Shown: piece by piece, positions 12,568 through 24,833 of the stretch
How the letters are laid out: every line of letters begins with the position of its first letter
Numbering within the stretch: the stretch's first letter is position 1
DNA from: Engraulis encrasicolus
Taxonomy: Eukaryota > Chordata > Actinopteri > Clupeiformes > Engraulidae
Assembly (NCBI RefSeq): GCF_034702125.1
Contig: NC_085861.1
Coordinates: forward strand, 4,203,645 to 4,267,644
Direction: 5' to 3'
Length of the DNA: 64,000 nt
Program-made: the position numbers and the translations under genes
Notes under the pieces: generated by a model
Database searches by the model: none
Seen by the model: only the letters and a program-made list of their open reading frames with translations
Told to the model about the DNA's origin: nothing

Positions 12568-13070
12568 ACAGTATTAGTATGCCAATCCATACCATCATGC
12601 CAATACCATTTATTTTTCAATCTTGGCATATGAATTACAGTCAAACCCCTGCCCCAGCACCACCAATTTGAGGAACACGGATACGATTTACACTTGTCAG
12701 TGCAAATGGCAGGCCTGTAGTGTGCAGAGAACCATTTAGCAGAAATGAAGACCACATTGGGGGAAAAAACAGCAGAGGGACGAGGGTCCTAGCCTATATA
12801 TTGTTCAGATTCCTTTTCTATGTCCTTTTATCTAGTCCAATAGTAATGTTGAGAAAACCCTTCAGTTTTACATCAGAAATGCTTAGCTTGGTTGTCCCAG
12901 GTTGGAAGGATGAAGTGACCTGTATTTAGTGTGCACTGAGTCTGACAAGAAATGTCCATGAGAATGCAGCTCGTGTTCATAACTAGCCTGGTAAACCAGC
13001 GCCACCCGCTGGACTGCCGAAAATGTTCAGCTGCGAGTGGGTCTGGCCTCGGATCTGAGAACGTTTTGAA

Positions 13071-15698
13071 TAGAGATGCACCGGATCCTGATTTTTAGGA
13101 TACCGGATACCGGATACCGGATCCTACGAAAGGGTTGAAACACATAGCCAACTCGCACACGTAGACCCTTTTTATTACGTTGCCGTAAACTATTTTTAAC
13201 ACTAGAACTACCAGGATTTTTCTGCCTACCTAGAAGTACCAGAGAGGGGTCATTTGACCCGGTGGCTTTTACCTAATACACTAATCACTCATTTTGTTAT
13301 GGTAATGAGGCTGTTAGGGGCCGTGTGTGGGGTGAGGGGTGAGGGGGTCACACCTTACAGTGCTAACAGCCAAGACAAACAGGGACAGACAGCTTCTTCC
13401 CAAGGGCTGTCAGCCTCCAAAATCACCACAGGTAAATAGCAACTTGCATGAAGATATCAGCAATAAAGACAGATGGCACAGTTTGGCGGACAGTGTGTTA
13501 CAGTTTTTCTCCATTGGTTTGGCTCATTTCTTGAAACTGAGATGTCATTCTCAAAACATGGACAAATCCCAAACTAATTTGCAGTTCCTCACAACAGAAT
13601 GGCATTTGTCATTGCTTTCATCAAATTTCAAATGCTTTTGTACATGTCTCAATCATTTAGTACATCCTTGCAAATGGCTATGTACAAGTATCCTACAGTT
13701 AACACAATCAGCTTACATTTAGTAGAATTTTCAAATGAATGTATCTTGCTGATNTATCCCAATAGGTTGACTCTCAGTGTAATGGTTGTCCTGAAAACAT
13801 GTCAGCACATTTTCTTCATATAAGTCATCAATGAACGTGTGAATGTCCCATGTGATCATGACGAATCATATGACTGCAACCAGATAATGGTTGAATTACA
13901 GTTTTTCTCGATTGGTTTGGCTCATTTCTTGAAACTGAGATGACATTCCTATAACCATTGGGTCATTTGGCCAAACATTCTTACACTTCTACACAACAGT
14001 TCAGGTAACTTGCATCAGCACTAAACCGTCTCACATATAAATAGTCAGTACCATCAAAATGGCATAGATCCTTCTCAATTGCTTTGGCTCATTTGCATTC
14101 ATTTAGTCCTTCTGTCAAAATAAACTGGATGGTTCAGCATAACTACATGGATACTCAACACTCGCTCATATCACCCCAAAAATAGTTTACCCATGTGTCA
14201 AAACTAAATTTCTTCCCCACATATATCATCAGTACCCCCAAAATACATTGTCCCTTTGCCATTGTGTAAGCACTGCCAGTCAAAATGGTTAGGTGTTTTA
14301 TCTACGTTCAGCTAACAGATTTCGACTATGTATAAAAATGAAAAAGTGAGTGAAACCATTGAAGTTTGACAACACAGATAATTTACCAAGGACATTTATC
14401 AGTAACTTTCTTTACTGTAAATTCATATACAGAAAGTAATGCCGATATTTTACAGGTTTCTCATAGGTTTGGCTCATTTCTCAAAACAGAAATAACATTC
14501 TCAAAATAACATGGACAAATGCCAAAGCACCTAGCAATTGTTCAAAACAGAATGTCGTTTGAAAAAATGTCATGAAATTAGCCAAATAACAGAGGAAACT
14601 GTAGTATACACGGTTGTAAAATTATTTTCTACTAACTAGTAAAGTTACAATACCATCTGACCTGTTGAACACTGTCATGAATTTACTATGTAATGAAATT
14701 CTTAAAATATGATGTCCTTGACTGTTTTGGGAATTGCGTAGACCACTTTGCATATGATGACTTACACAATGAAATAATGCTGACGTGTTTTGGAGAGGAC
14801 AACCATTAGACTGAGAATTGTCTAATTCGTTTAGATAAGCAAGGTCAATTTATTTGGAAAATGTGCTGAATGTATGCTGAATGTGTCAACTGAAGGGTAT
14901 TTGTACATATCCATCTGCAGAGATGTACTAAACATTTGAGACATGTACAAAGCATTTGATATCTGATGAAAGCAATGAAAAATGCCATTCTGTTTTGGGA
15001 AATTGCAAGTTGGTTTGGGGATTTGTCCGTGTTGTTTTGGAAATCTCAGTTTCGAGAAATTAGCCAAATCAATCGAGAAAAACTGTAACATGTGAATCTC
15101 GCAAGCCATGTGACCATAACGACTCATGTGAATGCAACCTGGCAATTGTTAGATGGATAAATACCAGTGCATGTGGACTGCTTCATTTCCCTCAAGAATT
15201 TTGTGGTGAAAGAAGCTCCTCTCCAAGGAATGAAGATGCAGAGATACAGCATTCAACAGGCATTGGAAATGATCCACACACGCACACACACACTGTGTCT
15301 CAAGTGACAGCTGTGAGCTGCTAACAGCCACATTTCCACAACAAAAGGAGTGTCCGCAGGGGGTCCAAAGGGTCAAATGACCCTCTTGTGGGGCTTTTAG
15401 GTAAAAAGGTCAATTGACCCCTCCGTGGTAGTTCTAGTGTTAAGACTCACTGGCTTACTGCCACACTTCCTTAAACGGCCGCTTCCAAAGGGCTTTCACT
15501 CCATGTAGCGATTGGGGTTGTGAAAGACTGACTGAAAAGCCTAGGCTACGTAAAAAGTAGAGATGCCCCAGATCCTGATTTTTAGGTAACTGCCGGATAC
15601 CGGATCCACTGCTTAAGATCCTGCCGGATCCGAATAGTCTGAAAAACCCTATTATCCTGCCAGATCCGGAACCGGATCTTGGATCCTGTACCTCTCTA
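13071..15698. mobile_element. hAT-like element nested in the outer transposon
   Basis: Ends TAGAGATGCACCGGATCC and GGATCCTGTACCTCTCTA; perfect 8-bp target duplication GTTTTGAA (13063-13070, 15699-15706). Interior GGATCCGG blocks match the copy at 49867. A further element is inserted within. Confidence 0.8.
13200..15439. mobile_element. piggyBac-like TTAA element nested third deep
   Basis: Ends CACTAGAACTACCAGG and CGTGGTAGTTCTAGTG lie between TTAA tetranucleotides (13196-13199, 15440-15443). Subterminal GGGTCATTTGACCC palindromes sit at both ends. The interior carries several copies of a block around TTGGTTTGGCTCATTTCT (13515, 13913, 14082, 14466, inverted near 15050). No transposase frame seen. 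One undetermined base at 13754. Confidence 0.75.
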
Positions 15699-15952
15699 GT
15701 TTTGAACACTGTGCCCTGAGTCTGGCAAACCCAATTCCAACGCAGAGATTTGTTTTGAATCAAAGCGGGCGGGTTTTGAGGGAGTGATGACGAATCTCGC
15801 AACACCGTTGGGAAAGCACATCAACGGCAAGGCACGGTTTGAAAAAACAACAGGTTGTTCTCATCAACAATCTTCGGAGGTATCGTTCATCGGGGCCAGA
15901 CTAAATTTCTCCGGTCTCACATTTAGGCTGGTTTATCAGGCTAGTTCATAAC

Positions 15953-17332
15953 GTCTTCTTCACCCTCTGCTGTCAAAATAATAGTGCGGTATGGATGGAG
16001 CATGCAGCTTTGGGAGGAGTCTGCACGCTGATATCAAACAAAGTCTCTTTTATCTCAGTCATTCCCTAATACTATGCATTCAGCTTAACACACTGGTCAA
16101 ACCCACATAGTTTACCTAACTTACTTAGGCTACTTACTATGGCCAAATCCATACCATATTGTATTCCATTACAAGCTGTTCATTAAAGGAAACCACCACT
16201 GATTATCTGTATGTGCTTGTTTCTCCACTACAATAAATCCATTGAGATTTAGAGATTTCTAAAATCAATCACAAAATCCATTTGCTTATTGTTAATCCAT
16301 TTAATCATTTATTCTTGTGGATCTGGTCGAGGACCTCTATCGATTAGAAATAATTGAATCACAATATCACAGACCATAATAGCCAAACAATGCTAGTAGC
16401 CTATCTACTGCCAGACTGAATGCTACAAGAGACACATCTAGAGACTGGCTGTAAAACATTCAGAACACTTTGTTCAAAGAAGTTCATAAAGAAAAACAAG
16501 TGTCTAGCCCTAAAAAGTATTTTGTTTAAATACATACGATCTTATTTTTATTAGTTCATCATAAAAAAGATCCTTTTTCAGTCTTTCAAAGAAAATCAGA
16601 GGCAGATACAACACAATGGATGGCCCCACCCAGGCTGTGGTTTACAAATATACCATCAGAATATGTATTGTGGAATAAATGAACAAATAAAAATGCTTTT
16701 TATTAGGAAGGAACTGACATTACTACACATATAGCACATGGCATGAAATGTCACTGATTCTTGTCAGCACCAGACACAATTAAGAGTTTAAAAAAATATT
16801 TTGTATTAAAATGCAGAAGTGTTTTGATAATTCTACAGCATTGAAAATACATATTGTAAAAATATGCATATAAAAACATGCAAAACACATAAAACTCCCT
16901 CTGACGCATGGTGACACCAATCTGTCGGTGGTGACAGGGGGTCTTATTCATTAAATTGAATTGCGCTGGTTAACCCATTTTAGCCTGATGCTGCGTAGAC
17001 ACGGTTTGACTTTTGGCACCTGTAGCGACATATATGTTGCATTCAGGCTCTTGAGATTTGCGTTTTTCACTGAAAAATTTGGCATGTTAGAGTTGAATGA
17101 GCACATTCATGAACTCATTCAATTTTTTATGTACCTTAAGTAGCCTACTGTACCTTTGTGTAACATACCCTTGATCATTACCTGGATTTATTTTGTTCAT
17201 GGAAATGTAATTGTTTTTCAACATAATTAGCACTTTTATGGGTGGGACATGTTTTGCCAAACTTTCAAGAATCAGTGATGTACAGACTTAGTTTCTCCTT
17301 TCATTCTCCAAATTTCCTTTTCAAGCAACAAT
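15953..17332. other. Intergenic stretch; nothing recognised
   Basis: AT-rich, with no coding exon, no long inverted repeat and no splice-flanked frame that I can support. It lies downstream of the Ly6 gene and upstream of gene A. Confidence 0.5.
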
Positions 17333-17713
17333 GAGTGCGTATACATGCAGTTCAGTATCCCGAATATGATGGGGATATTAAGTATCCCGAATTTGCGCTT
17401 GCGCATATAAACACTTCAGTATCCCGAATAAGCCCTTATTCGGGATACTGAGAAATCGGGATATGCTAGGTGGAGTTTTCCGAAAGAAGCCGGGATACTG
17501 ACGCATGTATACACCTTATCCCGAATACAGGGGCTTCCCATGGAACGCTGTTGCTGGTATCCAGGCTACACGCATTTGAAGAGAATTCTATAACGGCCAA
17601 GAATGTAGACTGGGATATAACATTCTATGCGCATATAAACACCTTATCCCGAATATGATCATAACCGGGATATGCCTCATATTCGGTATACTGAACTGCA
17701 TGTAAACGCACTC
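17333..17713. mobile_element. MITE with CAGTATCCCGAAT repeats
   Basis: Inverted ends GAGTGCGTATACATGCAG and CTGCATGTAAACGCACTC; the interior holds several copies of CAGTATCCCGAAT in both orientations. Confidence 0.7.
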
Positions 17714-17758
17714 AATGTTTCCTCTGAATCAGAGCCAGGGTGAAAGAATAGGACAATT

Positions 17759-17942
17759 GCTACGTTTACATGATGTTTTTTAATTCCAAATGAATAATTC
17801 CGAATTAAATAGTTGTGTTTACTTTGATATTTCATTTAATTCTGAATTGTCAAGTGTTTACATGATGTTTTCAAAGCGGAATTAAGCTTTATATAGAACT
17901 CAGTGAGTTCAGTCTGAATTAAATGTGTCATGTAAACGTAGC
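17759..17942. mobile_element. Short MITE, GCTACGTTTACATGA ends
   Basis: Left GCTACGTTTACATGA and right TCATGTAAACGTAGC are perfect inverses; the interior is AATTC-rich. It lies just past the last Ly6 exon and probably contributes to its 3' UTR or flank. Confidence 0.75.
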
Positions 17943-18019
17943 AAATGTTACTATCATCTGAACCTGCACACAGGAAGCCAGTGGTGGGGCACAGGAAGGA
18001 GGATGGAGCAGGTCTCAGA

Positions 18020-21000
18020 TCAGGGCAGCACAAAGATGGAGGCCAGGGGCACCAGCAGGAGCAGGAGGGTCAACTTCTTCCCAACTCTCTCAGCGCTGTT
18101 CCTCCCATCAGGACTGTTCCTCCAAACTGCCCCTGGACTGTTGCACAGATCCCCTTTACAGCAGTAGAACCTCATCTGACATGCATCCCGGCGCTGGACA
18201 CAAGACCTTATTTTAAGGTCACCATTTGGATATGCTAAAAGCACAAAGAGATGCATCAGTACAAGTTGAGATTTCTGTGATATCAGCAATACAGACAACG
18301 CTGACACTTATTAAGCGGGCTTGCAGAGCAAGGCCCGATTCTAGTAATCTCCAAGTCCTGTTTATTTCTTGGTTCTCTTGTGCAGGGCAGTAAAAATAGA
18401 AAATGGATCTCCTCCTAGGCCTTTCGAGATAGAGACACCGTTCAAACATTAAAACGACCGGCTCGGCTTGGAGATCATTTCTAGTGATATAGCGTGTCCG
18501 TGTCTCTTGTCGTTTTCCCGTTTTTGGCGAAGTTTGGGTCCCCATTGAAAACAATGGTAGAACCTTCATTAACCAAGGTTCCGCCACTCTAGAGATTAGA
18601 GTGTAGGAGGCTTTTTCGGTCATAAAACATCAACACTTTCACCTAGAAGTTTAGTTGACGCGTTGTTAGCGAGCTCTATGGGATGTCTCCAAATTGTCAA
18701 AGTTTTATCTCCCAACTCCCATTACTTTTTAAATGGCAGGTGTGTAAAAATGACAGGGATTTAACATGGGCTTTTCCCATTGCAGCCTGAAGTGCCTTTT
18801 TCAAGAGGTCAGTGCATGTCCCACAGAGGTCCATTTGTGACTGAACCGTTTAACCTATAAACTTCATTCTGTTAGAGATATCACATATATGACTCTGATC
18901 TGTGAGCAGGACACGTGCCAAATCCTTTTAGTTTTTTTACAACGATCATCTAAAGCCCTAGAAACTGTTGATTTTGACACATGTTGATTTTCAAAATTAT
19001 ATCATATGCAGTGTTCCTTAGCCAACTTAAAATGCCATGTATGTCATTTAGTATCAATGGCAAATGTGCTGGATTACAGATATGGAGGTTGGGAGTTCGA
19101 ATCCCACTCGGACACATGTTGATTTTCAAAATTATATCATATGCAGTGTTCCTTAGCCAACTTAAAATACCATGTATGTCATTTAGTATCAATGGCAAAG
19201 GTGCGGCATTACAGATATGGAGGTTGTGAGTTCGAATCCCACGCGGACACATGCTGATTTTCAAAATTATATCATATGCAGTGTTCCTTAGCCAACTTAA
19301 AATACCATGTATGTCATTTAGTATATCCTCAAAACGCAGAGCTACAACACTTTCAAGATGGCTGAATCCAAGATGGCTGAATTGTTTGGCCCATAACTTC
19401 TGACTGGGTGGATGGATTTTTTTCCAACATTTCTTTTAGCTTTGTTTTCTCAATAGTACTTTGTTTCATCTCTGCCCCAAAAGGCAAGCCCGCTTCCAGC
19501 ATTTTCTGTGAGAATGCAATCTAGTTTACAGTTGCTTACTCACCCAGTGTAAAACAACCATTATTTTTAGGACAGGTCATTATTTTCAATGCATCAGACG
19601 CAGACCCATGGTAACACTGCAGGGGATCTGCAAATAAACAGAATACAGTGTTAATGTATCAGAGAGAGAGATACACATGGGCTAAGACAGGGGTCTCCAG
19701 CATTTTTCAGGCCAAGGACCCCCAAACTGATGGGAAGTAGGAGAAGGGACCCCTAAAGCCGGGCATACACTGTGCGATGTTTTGGGTCTTAAGCTTCTGC
19801 TCACACTGCACAATGGAATTTCACTGTTTAAAAGTTCACAACTCACGACTCACGTCCTCACACTACATGAGCCGACAGTCGGATGCGAGCGAAATGCTTC
19901 CACCGTACGACGCGACAGGCATGTTTCCCCGGTCTGCAGAGGAGGGAACATGCGCACCTGAGGTGGAGATGAGGTCGCGCTCCACAGCGAATCGCACGGC
20001 CCTATTCATTTGTGCATATGAAGTGTCAAATCGGGGCGTAGCACTGCTTTAACTGTGTTGATTTACGCACGAGCCACGACCAGAATTTCAAACCGTTTTG
20101 ATTTTCTTGCGACCCTGCGATTGCACTATCGTGAGGCAAAATCGCTTGTGGTTACCCCATGTACACTGCACGATGCGAGACTCACGATTGACCTGCGATT
20201 GAGTAAGAAATCGGCCCGACTCTCAAAAAGTCGTGCGAGTGCCAAATCGGGGCAAAATCGGGGCAAAAGTCGCACAGTGTAACGGTAGGGACACATAGGA
20301 CGCGAGGCGAAGCGAAGACAGGCGAAATCCAACCGTCATCAGGTCGTCGTGGCGAATCAAATGGAATGGAACAGTTATGTTGTTGATTTGATTGGGCCGT
20401 GGCAGGCGAATTCGCTCCTCATTTGCATAACATTAAACTTTCTTTAATAATTTCGCTTCGCTTCGCTCCTGTTCGCTTGCTGTCGCTTGCCATCGCTTGC
20501 CTTCGCCTCGCCATCGCTTGCCTTCGCCTCTCTCATAGGAATGAATGGCAAAGTTCGCAAATTCGCGTGTATGTGTCCCTACCGTAAGCCCAGCTTAAAT
20601 CGCAAATTGAGTTTTAGGCCTATATCAAATTCCAGCTTGATTTCTCAGTCAGAATTCTGTGGAATGGACACTCAATCCATGTCAGTTGCATAGATTTTGC
20701 CAAAAATGTTTTCCATGATTGACATACGGAAGTGCTTTCTATATTCCTTCCCACAGCACTGTGTTAAGTGTATCGTTAGAAAATACCAAATGCTAATCCT
20801 AAACAAAATAATGCAATCGCAATTTAAGTTGTGCCCTGACCAAAACAATCCCTAACTGTAACCTGTCAGTAAAGACATATTTTTTGAGAAATACCTTTTC
20901 CAGTTGGTTGATAGGCTATCATGTAATAAACAAATACAAACTAGCAATACCCAGACCAAAACAATCCCTAACCCTAACCTGTCAGTAGGAAAAAAATTTT

Positions 21001-23484
21001 TGAGGGGATAAAAAATGAAATTATATAAATCCTTAGAAAATACAACGCTGTAAACACAATAACATTGAAAACACAATACTTCCGTGAAGCATCTAATGGG
21101 GATATAAATGATAGTGCATTTGCCTCTGGAAACAAAGAGCTGGAGAAAAAAGGCAGATAACCTGCGGAAAACATTCAAAGCAGCAAAAAGAGAATATGAC
21201 ATAAGATTTAGGAACAGCTGGAAGGGAATGACTCAAGAAATATGTGGCAGGGACTGCACATGATTTCAGATCTAAAGGGGAAGAAATCCAACATCCAAGT
21301 CTCTCATCCCTCACTTGCAGACGAGCTGAACCAATTCTATACACATTTTGAGGTCAACACCAAACCTCCCGTAAGAGCCCCCTCCATTTCTCACCTCTCT
21401 GACCCAGGCCTAATGCTCACAGTGGCTGATGTGCGGAAATCTTTCAAGCAAGTCAACATTTGGAAAGCAGCAGGACCTGATGGTATTCCAGGCCGTGTAA
21501 TCAACGTGCGTTCAGAGCAACTGGCTGGTGTGTTTACAGACATCTTCAACTTCTCCCTGTCCGTGTGTGTGGTACCGAGCAGCTTTAAAGGGACACTGTG
21601 CAGGAAATGGACAGAAAAGGTACTGCAACTATGCTGCTCATTGAAACTGGGTTGCCTATTGCCAAATCTGATCTTTGTAATAAACAAGTATTTTCTAGTA
21701 TGGTCCAATTACAGTCATTTTTGCAGCTAAAATTTTTTTCCAGTCATAATGAATACTTAGAATTTGATGGTGGTGGTAAGTATTAATGAAAAATGTAACA
21801 TTAGTGAATGGACAGCATGGATTCTAGAAATAAACAACTAAAAATCTCACACAGTGTCGCTTTAAGTCATCTATTATTGTTCCAGTGCCTAACAAAAAAC
21901 AAATCACCAGCTTGAATGACTGGCGACCTGTGGCCCTCACCCCCATTGTGAAGTAAATGTTTTGAAAGGCTTGTGAAGAACATCATCTGCGAAATGTTAA
22001 CACCTTCGCTTGACTGTCACCAGTTTCCCTACAGACAGAATAGATCAACTGATGATGCCATCACCAGTGCACTGCACACCTCCCTAACACACCTGGAGAA
22101 AAAAGACACCTATGTAAGGATGCTGTTTGTGGATGCTGTTTGTGCCTTTAACACCATTGTCCCCAGCATACTCAACGACAAACTCTGGAGTCTAGGAATG
22201 CACAGTGTCCTTTGTAGCTGGACACTAGACTTTCTCTCAGCACGGAAACAGGTAGTGAGAATGGGCTCCATCACATCATCCTCCCTGACCATCAGCACGG
22301 GAGCTCCGCAAGGTTGTGTTCTGAGCCCTCTCCTGAGGGTGAGAGACTTTAAATTCCTTGGCGTTACCATCGCAGAAGACCTCACCTGGGACAGTCACAC
22401 AGCGCATCGTAAAAAAAAAAGCCAGCAACGTCGCTACCACCTCAAACGATTGAGAAAGTTTGGGATGAGACCCAAAATCTTGAGGTCTTTTTACAGAGGC
22501 ACCATTGAGAGCATTCTGACGGGGACTATTGTTGCATGGTATGGGAACTGCTCTCAAGCCAACAGGAGAGCTCTTTAGAGGAGCTCAGAACATATGCGGC
22601 TGTGACTTACCCTCCATACTGGAGCTATTCGAGGAAAGGAGCATCAGGCAAAAAAAATCTTGGCTGATCCTAGTCACCCCAACTATGAACTGTTGTCTAT
22701 ATTACCATCTGGGAAACGGTACAGAAGCCTGAAATCTCACACTACCAGACTCCAAAGTAGTTTCTTCCACCAAGCAGTTTTTTTTTTTTTTTTAAATCTT
22801 TTTGAGGACACAAAAAACACATTTTTTCTTCTTTATAGGCTTCAAAGCTATAATAAAAGTAATAAACTAATCTTGAATCTTGGACTGTGGAAACATAGAA
22901 AAAGCACTTCCGTTTGTCCATCATGGAAAACATTTCCGTGTTCAGGGGCAAGGAATTTTTGCCAAATTAAAGACATGCATCCAAGTAAATGCATCACACA
23001 CACACAATATCTCAGATCTTATAATGTCAGACAACCAACATTGGAATGATATAAAAATAATTGACTAAACTACCATAATCATCTACTACCATAACCAACT
23101 ATTTAACAAACATACTTACAATTGACTCTATCTCTCCCAACTCCAGCACTGTTCCTCCAAGATGACGCAGGACTGTTGCACAGATTCCCCTCACAGCATT
23201 GGTACTTCAATTGACATTCGTCCCGACGAATTGCACAACCCCTCACTGCGATGTCACCGTTTTGATATACTAAAAGCACAACAAGATATATCAGGGCAAG
23301 TAGAGATTCATGTGTAAACAGAAATTCAGAAAACTCTGATGTGATATGTGTGGCTCTGCTGACTCACCTGCTGTGTAACAGCCATAATTGTCATCACAGT
23401 TCACTATTGATAGCTCATTGTCATAGAGAGCAACGAAATAGTAACACTGCAGGGTATCTGAGAATTAATAGAATACAGAGTACG

Positions 23485-23538
<54 letters not shown>

Positions 23539-23851
23539 CATCGGTTAAGACAGGGGTCTCCAGCAAGCCAAGGACCCCCAAAATGATGGGAAGCGGGAGA
23601 CCTCTACAGTAGCAATTGAGTTTTAATATAATGTAATGTAGGCTACTGTATAAACATGAGTACCGTATGCGTTTACTACTCCCACCTCACCCGCTGATTT
23701 GTCCATATCAAAACAAAAAAACAAAAACAAAAATGTGTAATCAATCAAGATTTTTCTGCATTTCAATGTATGAACTACTGTCGTTATTACCTGCAGTGGG
23801 CAGAATGCTGGCCAGGAGGAGTATGATGAGTAATGGCATCTTTACAGACAT
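18020..23851 (-). CDS. Tandem two-domain Ly6/uPAR (three-finger) protein, likely GPI-anchored
   Basis: Five exons on the minus strand: 23851-23791, 23457-23368, 23269-23120, 19627-19544, 18234-18020. All junctions are phase 1, total 600 bp, 199 residues plus stop. Exon 1 is a signal peptide ([20 protein letters not shown]). Exons 2-3 and 4-5 each encode one Ly6 domain: LQCYY or LQCYH start, then the CC-x4-LCNSP signature, with eight cysteines per domain. The C-terminus ends in [20 protein letters not shown], a GPI-attachment-type signal. Domain 1 lacks such a tail: exon 3 stops at a strong donor (GTAAGTATG), and reading through it would instead end after five more codons (NCKYVC then stop). 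The two exon pairs share flanking intron sequence, so they arose by internal duplication. Alternative: a separate one-domain secreted gene at 23.8-23.1 kb plus a decayed second one. Function within the family (receptor, ligand or toxin-like fold) is unknown. Confidence 0.8.
18313..19495. mobile_element. Inverted-repeat element in Ly6 intron 4
   Basis: Perfect 12-bp ends AAGCGGGCTTGC (18313-18324) and GCAAGCCCGCTT (19484-19495). The interior includes the 135-bp tRNA-like tandem repeat. Class unresolved; no target duplication identified. Confidence 0.55.
18976..19325 (+). repeat. 135-bp tandem repeat with tRNA-like 3' half
   Basis: Units begin GACACATGTTGATTTTCAAA at 18976 and 19111 and a diverged copy at 19246 (about 2.6 copies). 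Each full unit contains GGAGTTCGAATCCCACTCGGA or a close variant: GTTCGAATC is an RNA polymerase III B-box/T-loop. Preceding ATCAATGGC resembles a weak A-box. No cloverleaf with paired stems can be drawn, so it is tRNA-derived rather than a tRNA gene. Confidence 0.75.
19755..20596. mobile_element. Inverted-repeat element, AAGCCGGGCATACACTGTGCG ends
   Basis: Left end AAAGCCGGGCATACACTG and the inverse of the right end (CAGTGTAAGCCCAGCTT, after removing a nested insertion) match. It lies in Ly6 intron 3. Confidence 0.65.
20283..20584. mobile_element. 302-bp nested MITE with TAA target duplication
   Basis: Ends CGGTAGGGACACATA and TATGTGTCCCTACCG, flanked by TAA on both sides (20280-20282, 20585-20587). 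It splits the right end of the surrounding element. 3-bp TWA targets are typical of PIF/Harbinger. The interior is rich in TTCGC/GCGAA words. Confidence 0.8.
21160..22790 (+). pseudogene. Truncated LINE (L2/Jockey-type) in Ly6 intron 3
   Basis: Discontinuous translated blocks match a fish non-LTR retrotransposon ORF2: [51 protein letters not shown], then directly [28 protein letters not shown] and [10 protein letters not shown]. The segment between the [12 protein letters not shown] and FLGV blocks, where the catalytic YADD should be, is missing. Frames 21242-21730 and 21973-22578 cover the pieces. Several stops and a MITE insertion make it dead. Confidence 0.85.
21589..21861. mobile_element. 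TTAA-target MITE inserted in the LINE
   Basis: Ends AGGGACACTGTGCAGG and CTCACACAGTGTCGCT lie between TTAA at 21585-21588 and 21862-21865. Excising it with one TTAA joins SSFK to [11 protein letters not shown], the expected LINE protein. Kolobok/piggyBac-like target. Confidence 0.8.
23488..23534. repeat. GA microsatellite
   Basis: An uninterrupted GA run in the intron just upstream (gene sense) of Ly6 exon 2. A short GA run also sits next to exon 4 (about 19661), part of the duplicated exon-pair flank. Confidence 0.9.
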
Positions 23852-24047
23852 TTCAGTGGAGCAGATGTGACTGGGAAGAATTCTGTGTATTGTTCCTGCT
23901 TATGGTGGACAACCAAAGGTAAAGTTATGGTCAACTGCCAGAGCTCATGGATACAATGCCATAAGGCGCAAACTTGTACTTTCCCCAATTTTGTACTTTG
24001 AAAAGTACAACATAGCATAGGCCTAGTTACAGTTCTGTATCATTTAA

Positions 24048-24327
24048 AGGGATACTGTCCCATTTTTGGAAATAGGCTTATTTTACACCTCCCCTTGAGT
24101 TAAATAATAGGGTTTGACCGTCCTCCTGTACTTTCAACCGTTCTCTGGGTATGGCAGTGCACATTTTACCTCCAAGCTAGCAGTTAACATTGAGTCCTAT
24201 GAGACCAGCTGGCGGCTAACTGGTCTCATAGGACTCAATGAAAGTATAAGAGAAAGGTAAAACCCTATTATTTAACTCAAGGGGAGGTGTAAAATAAGCT
24301 TATTTCCAAAAATGGAACAGTATCACT
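24048..24327. mobile_element. TTAA-target palindromic MITE upstream of the Ly6 gene
   Basis: Ends AGGGATACTGTCCC and GGAACAGTATCACT between TTAA tetramers (24044-24047, 24328-24331). Arms pair almost to the centre near CTATGAGACCAG. A relative is at 48655-48967 in the first intron of gene C. Confidence 0.8.
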
Positions 24328-24833
24328 TTAAGGTACAAGAATAGGAACAATTTTGCGGTTTCAGATTTGTGCCCTTGTTAACCTCATGTACCGTTATTTC
24401 TGAGAATACATGGCAATTTGCTTTGGGCCTATTGTTAACTGTCCAATGCTGGTAGGCTATACACATCAATTACATTGCCGTAAACACATTTACAGTAAGA
24501 GCAAAAACTATGGAATCTTACTTCATGTAAATTTTCATGACAAATGATATGACACAAAACAGTGGTTACATTTTGAAAACCCAATGGAGATTTTAGAGGA
24601 ATGTTCAAACATTTTGGAATTCCTTAAAATAGTTTTGAATATCACTGACCAAAACTTTAATGCACATAGTAAAAAGCCTGTCGAGTTACTTGTTTTCCCT
24701 CTGTGTCTTTGTAACTGATAAAGACTTGCCATCTTGCAACTTTGCGGCAGCAAGCACAGTGAACTCAACTACACCAAAAAAAAAAATCCAATTTCCAATT
24801 TCTTTCCTAAAATCAGTTGAAATTGCTTTTAAC

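Larger units (their letters stand above)
12984..15943. mobile_element. Outer transposon (TAGCCTGG ends, 9-bp target duplication)
   Basis: Left end TAGCCTGGTAAACCAGC, right end GCTGGTTTATCAGGCTA. GTTCATAAC flanks both sides exactly (12975-12983, 15944-15952). About 330 bp is its own sequence; the rest is nested insertions. Same end and target-duplication length as the element in gene C (53087-57956). Confidence 0.8.

Noticed and set aside
12315..12671. Frames on both strands around 12.4 kb
   Set aside because: Produced by the palindrome reading similarly in both directions.
18976..19264. tRNA gene(s) at the GTTCGAATCCC sites
   Set aside because: Acceptor and T-stem pairing fail and no anticodon arm can be placed; the same sequence is a 135-bp tandem repeat.
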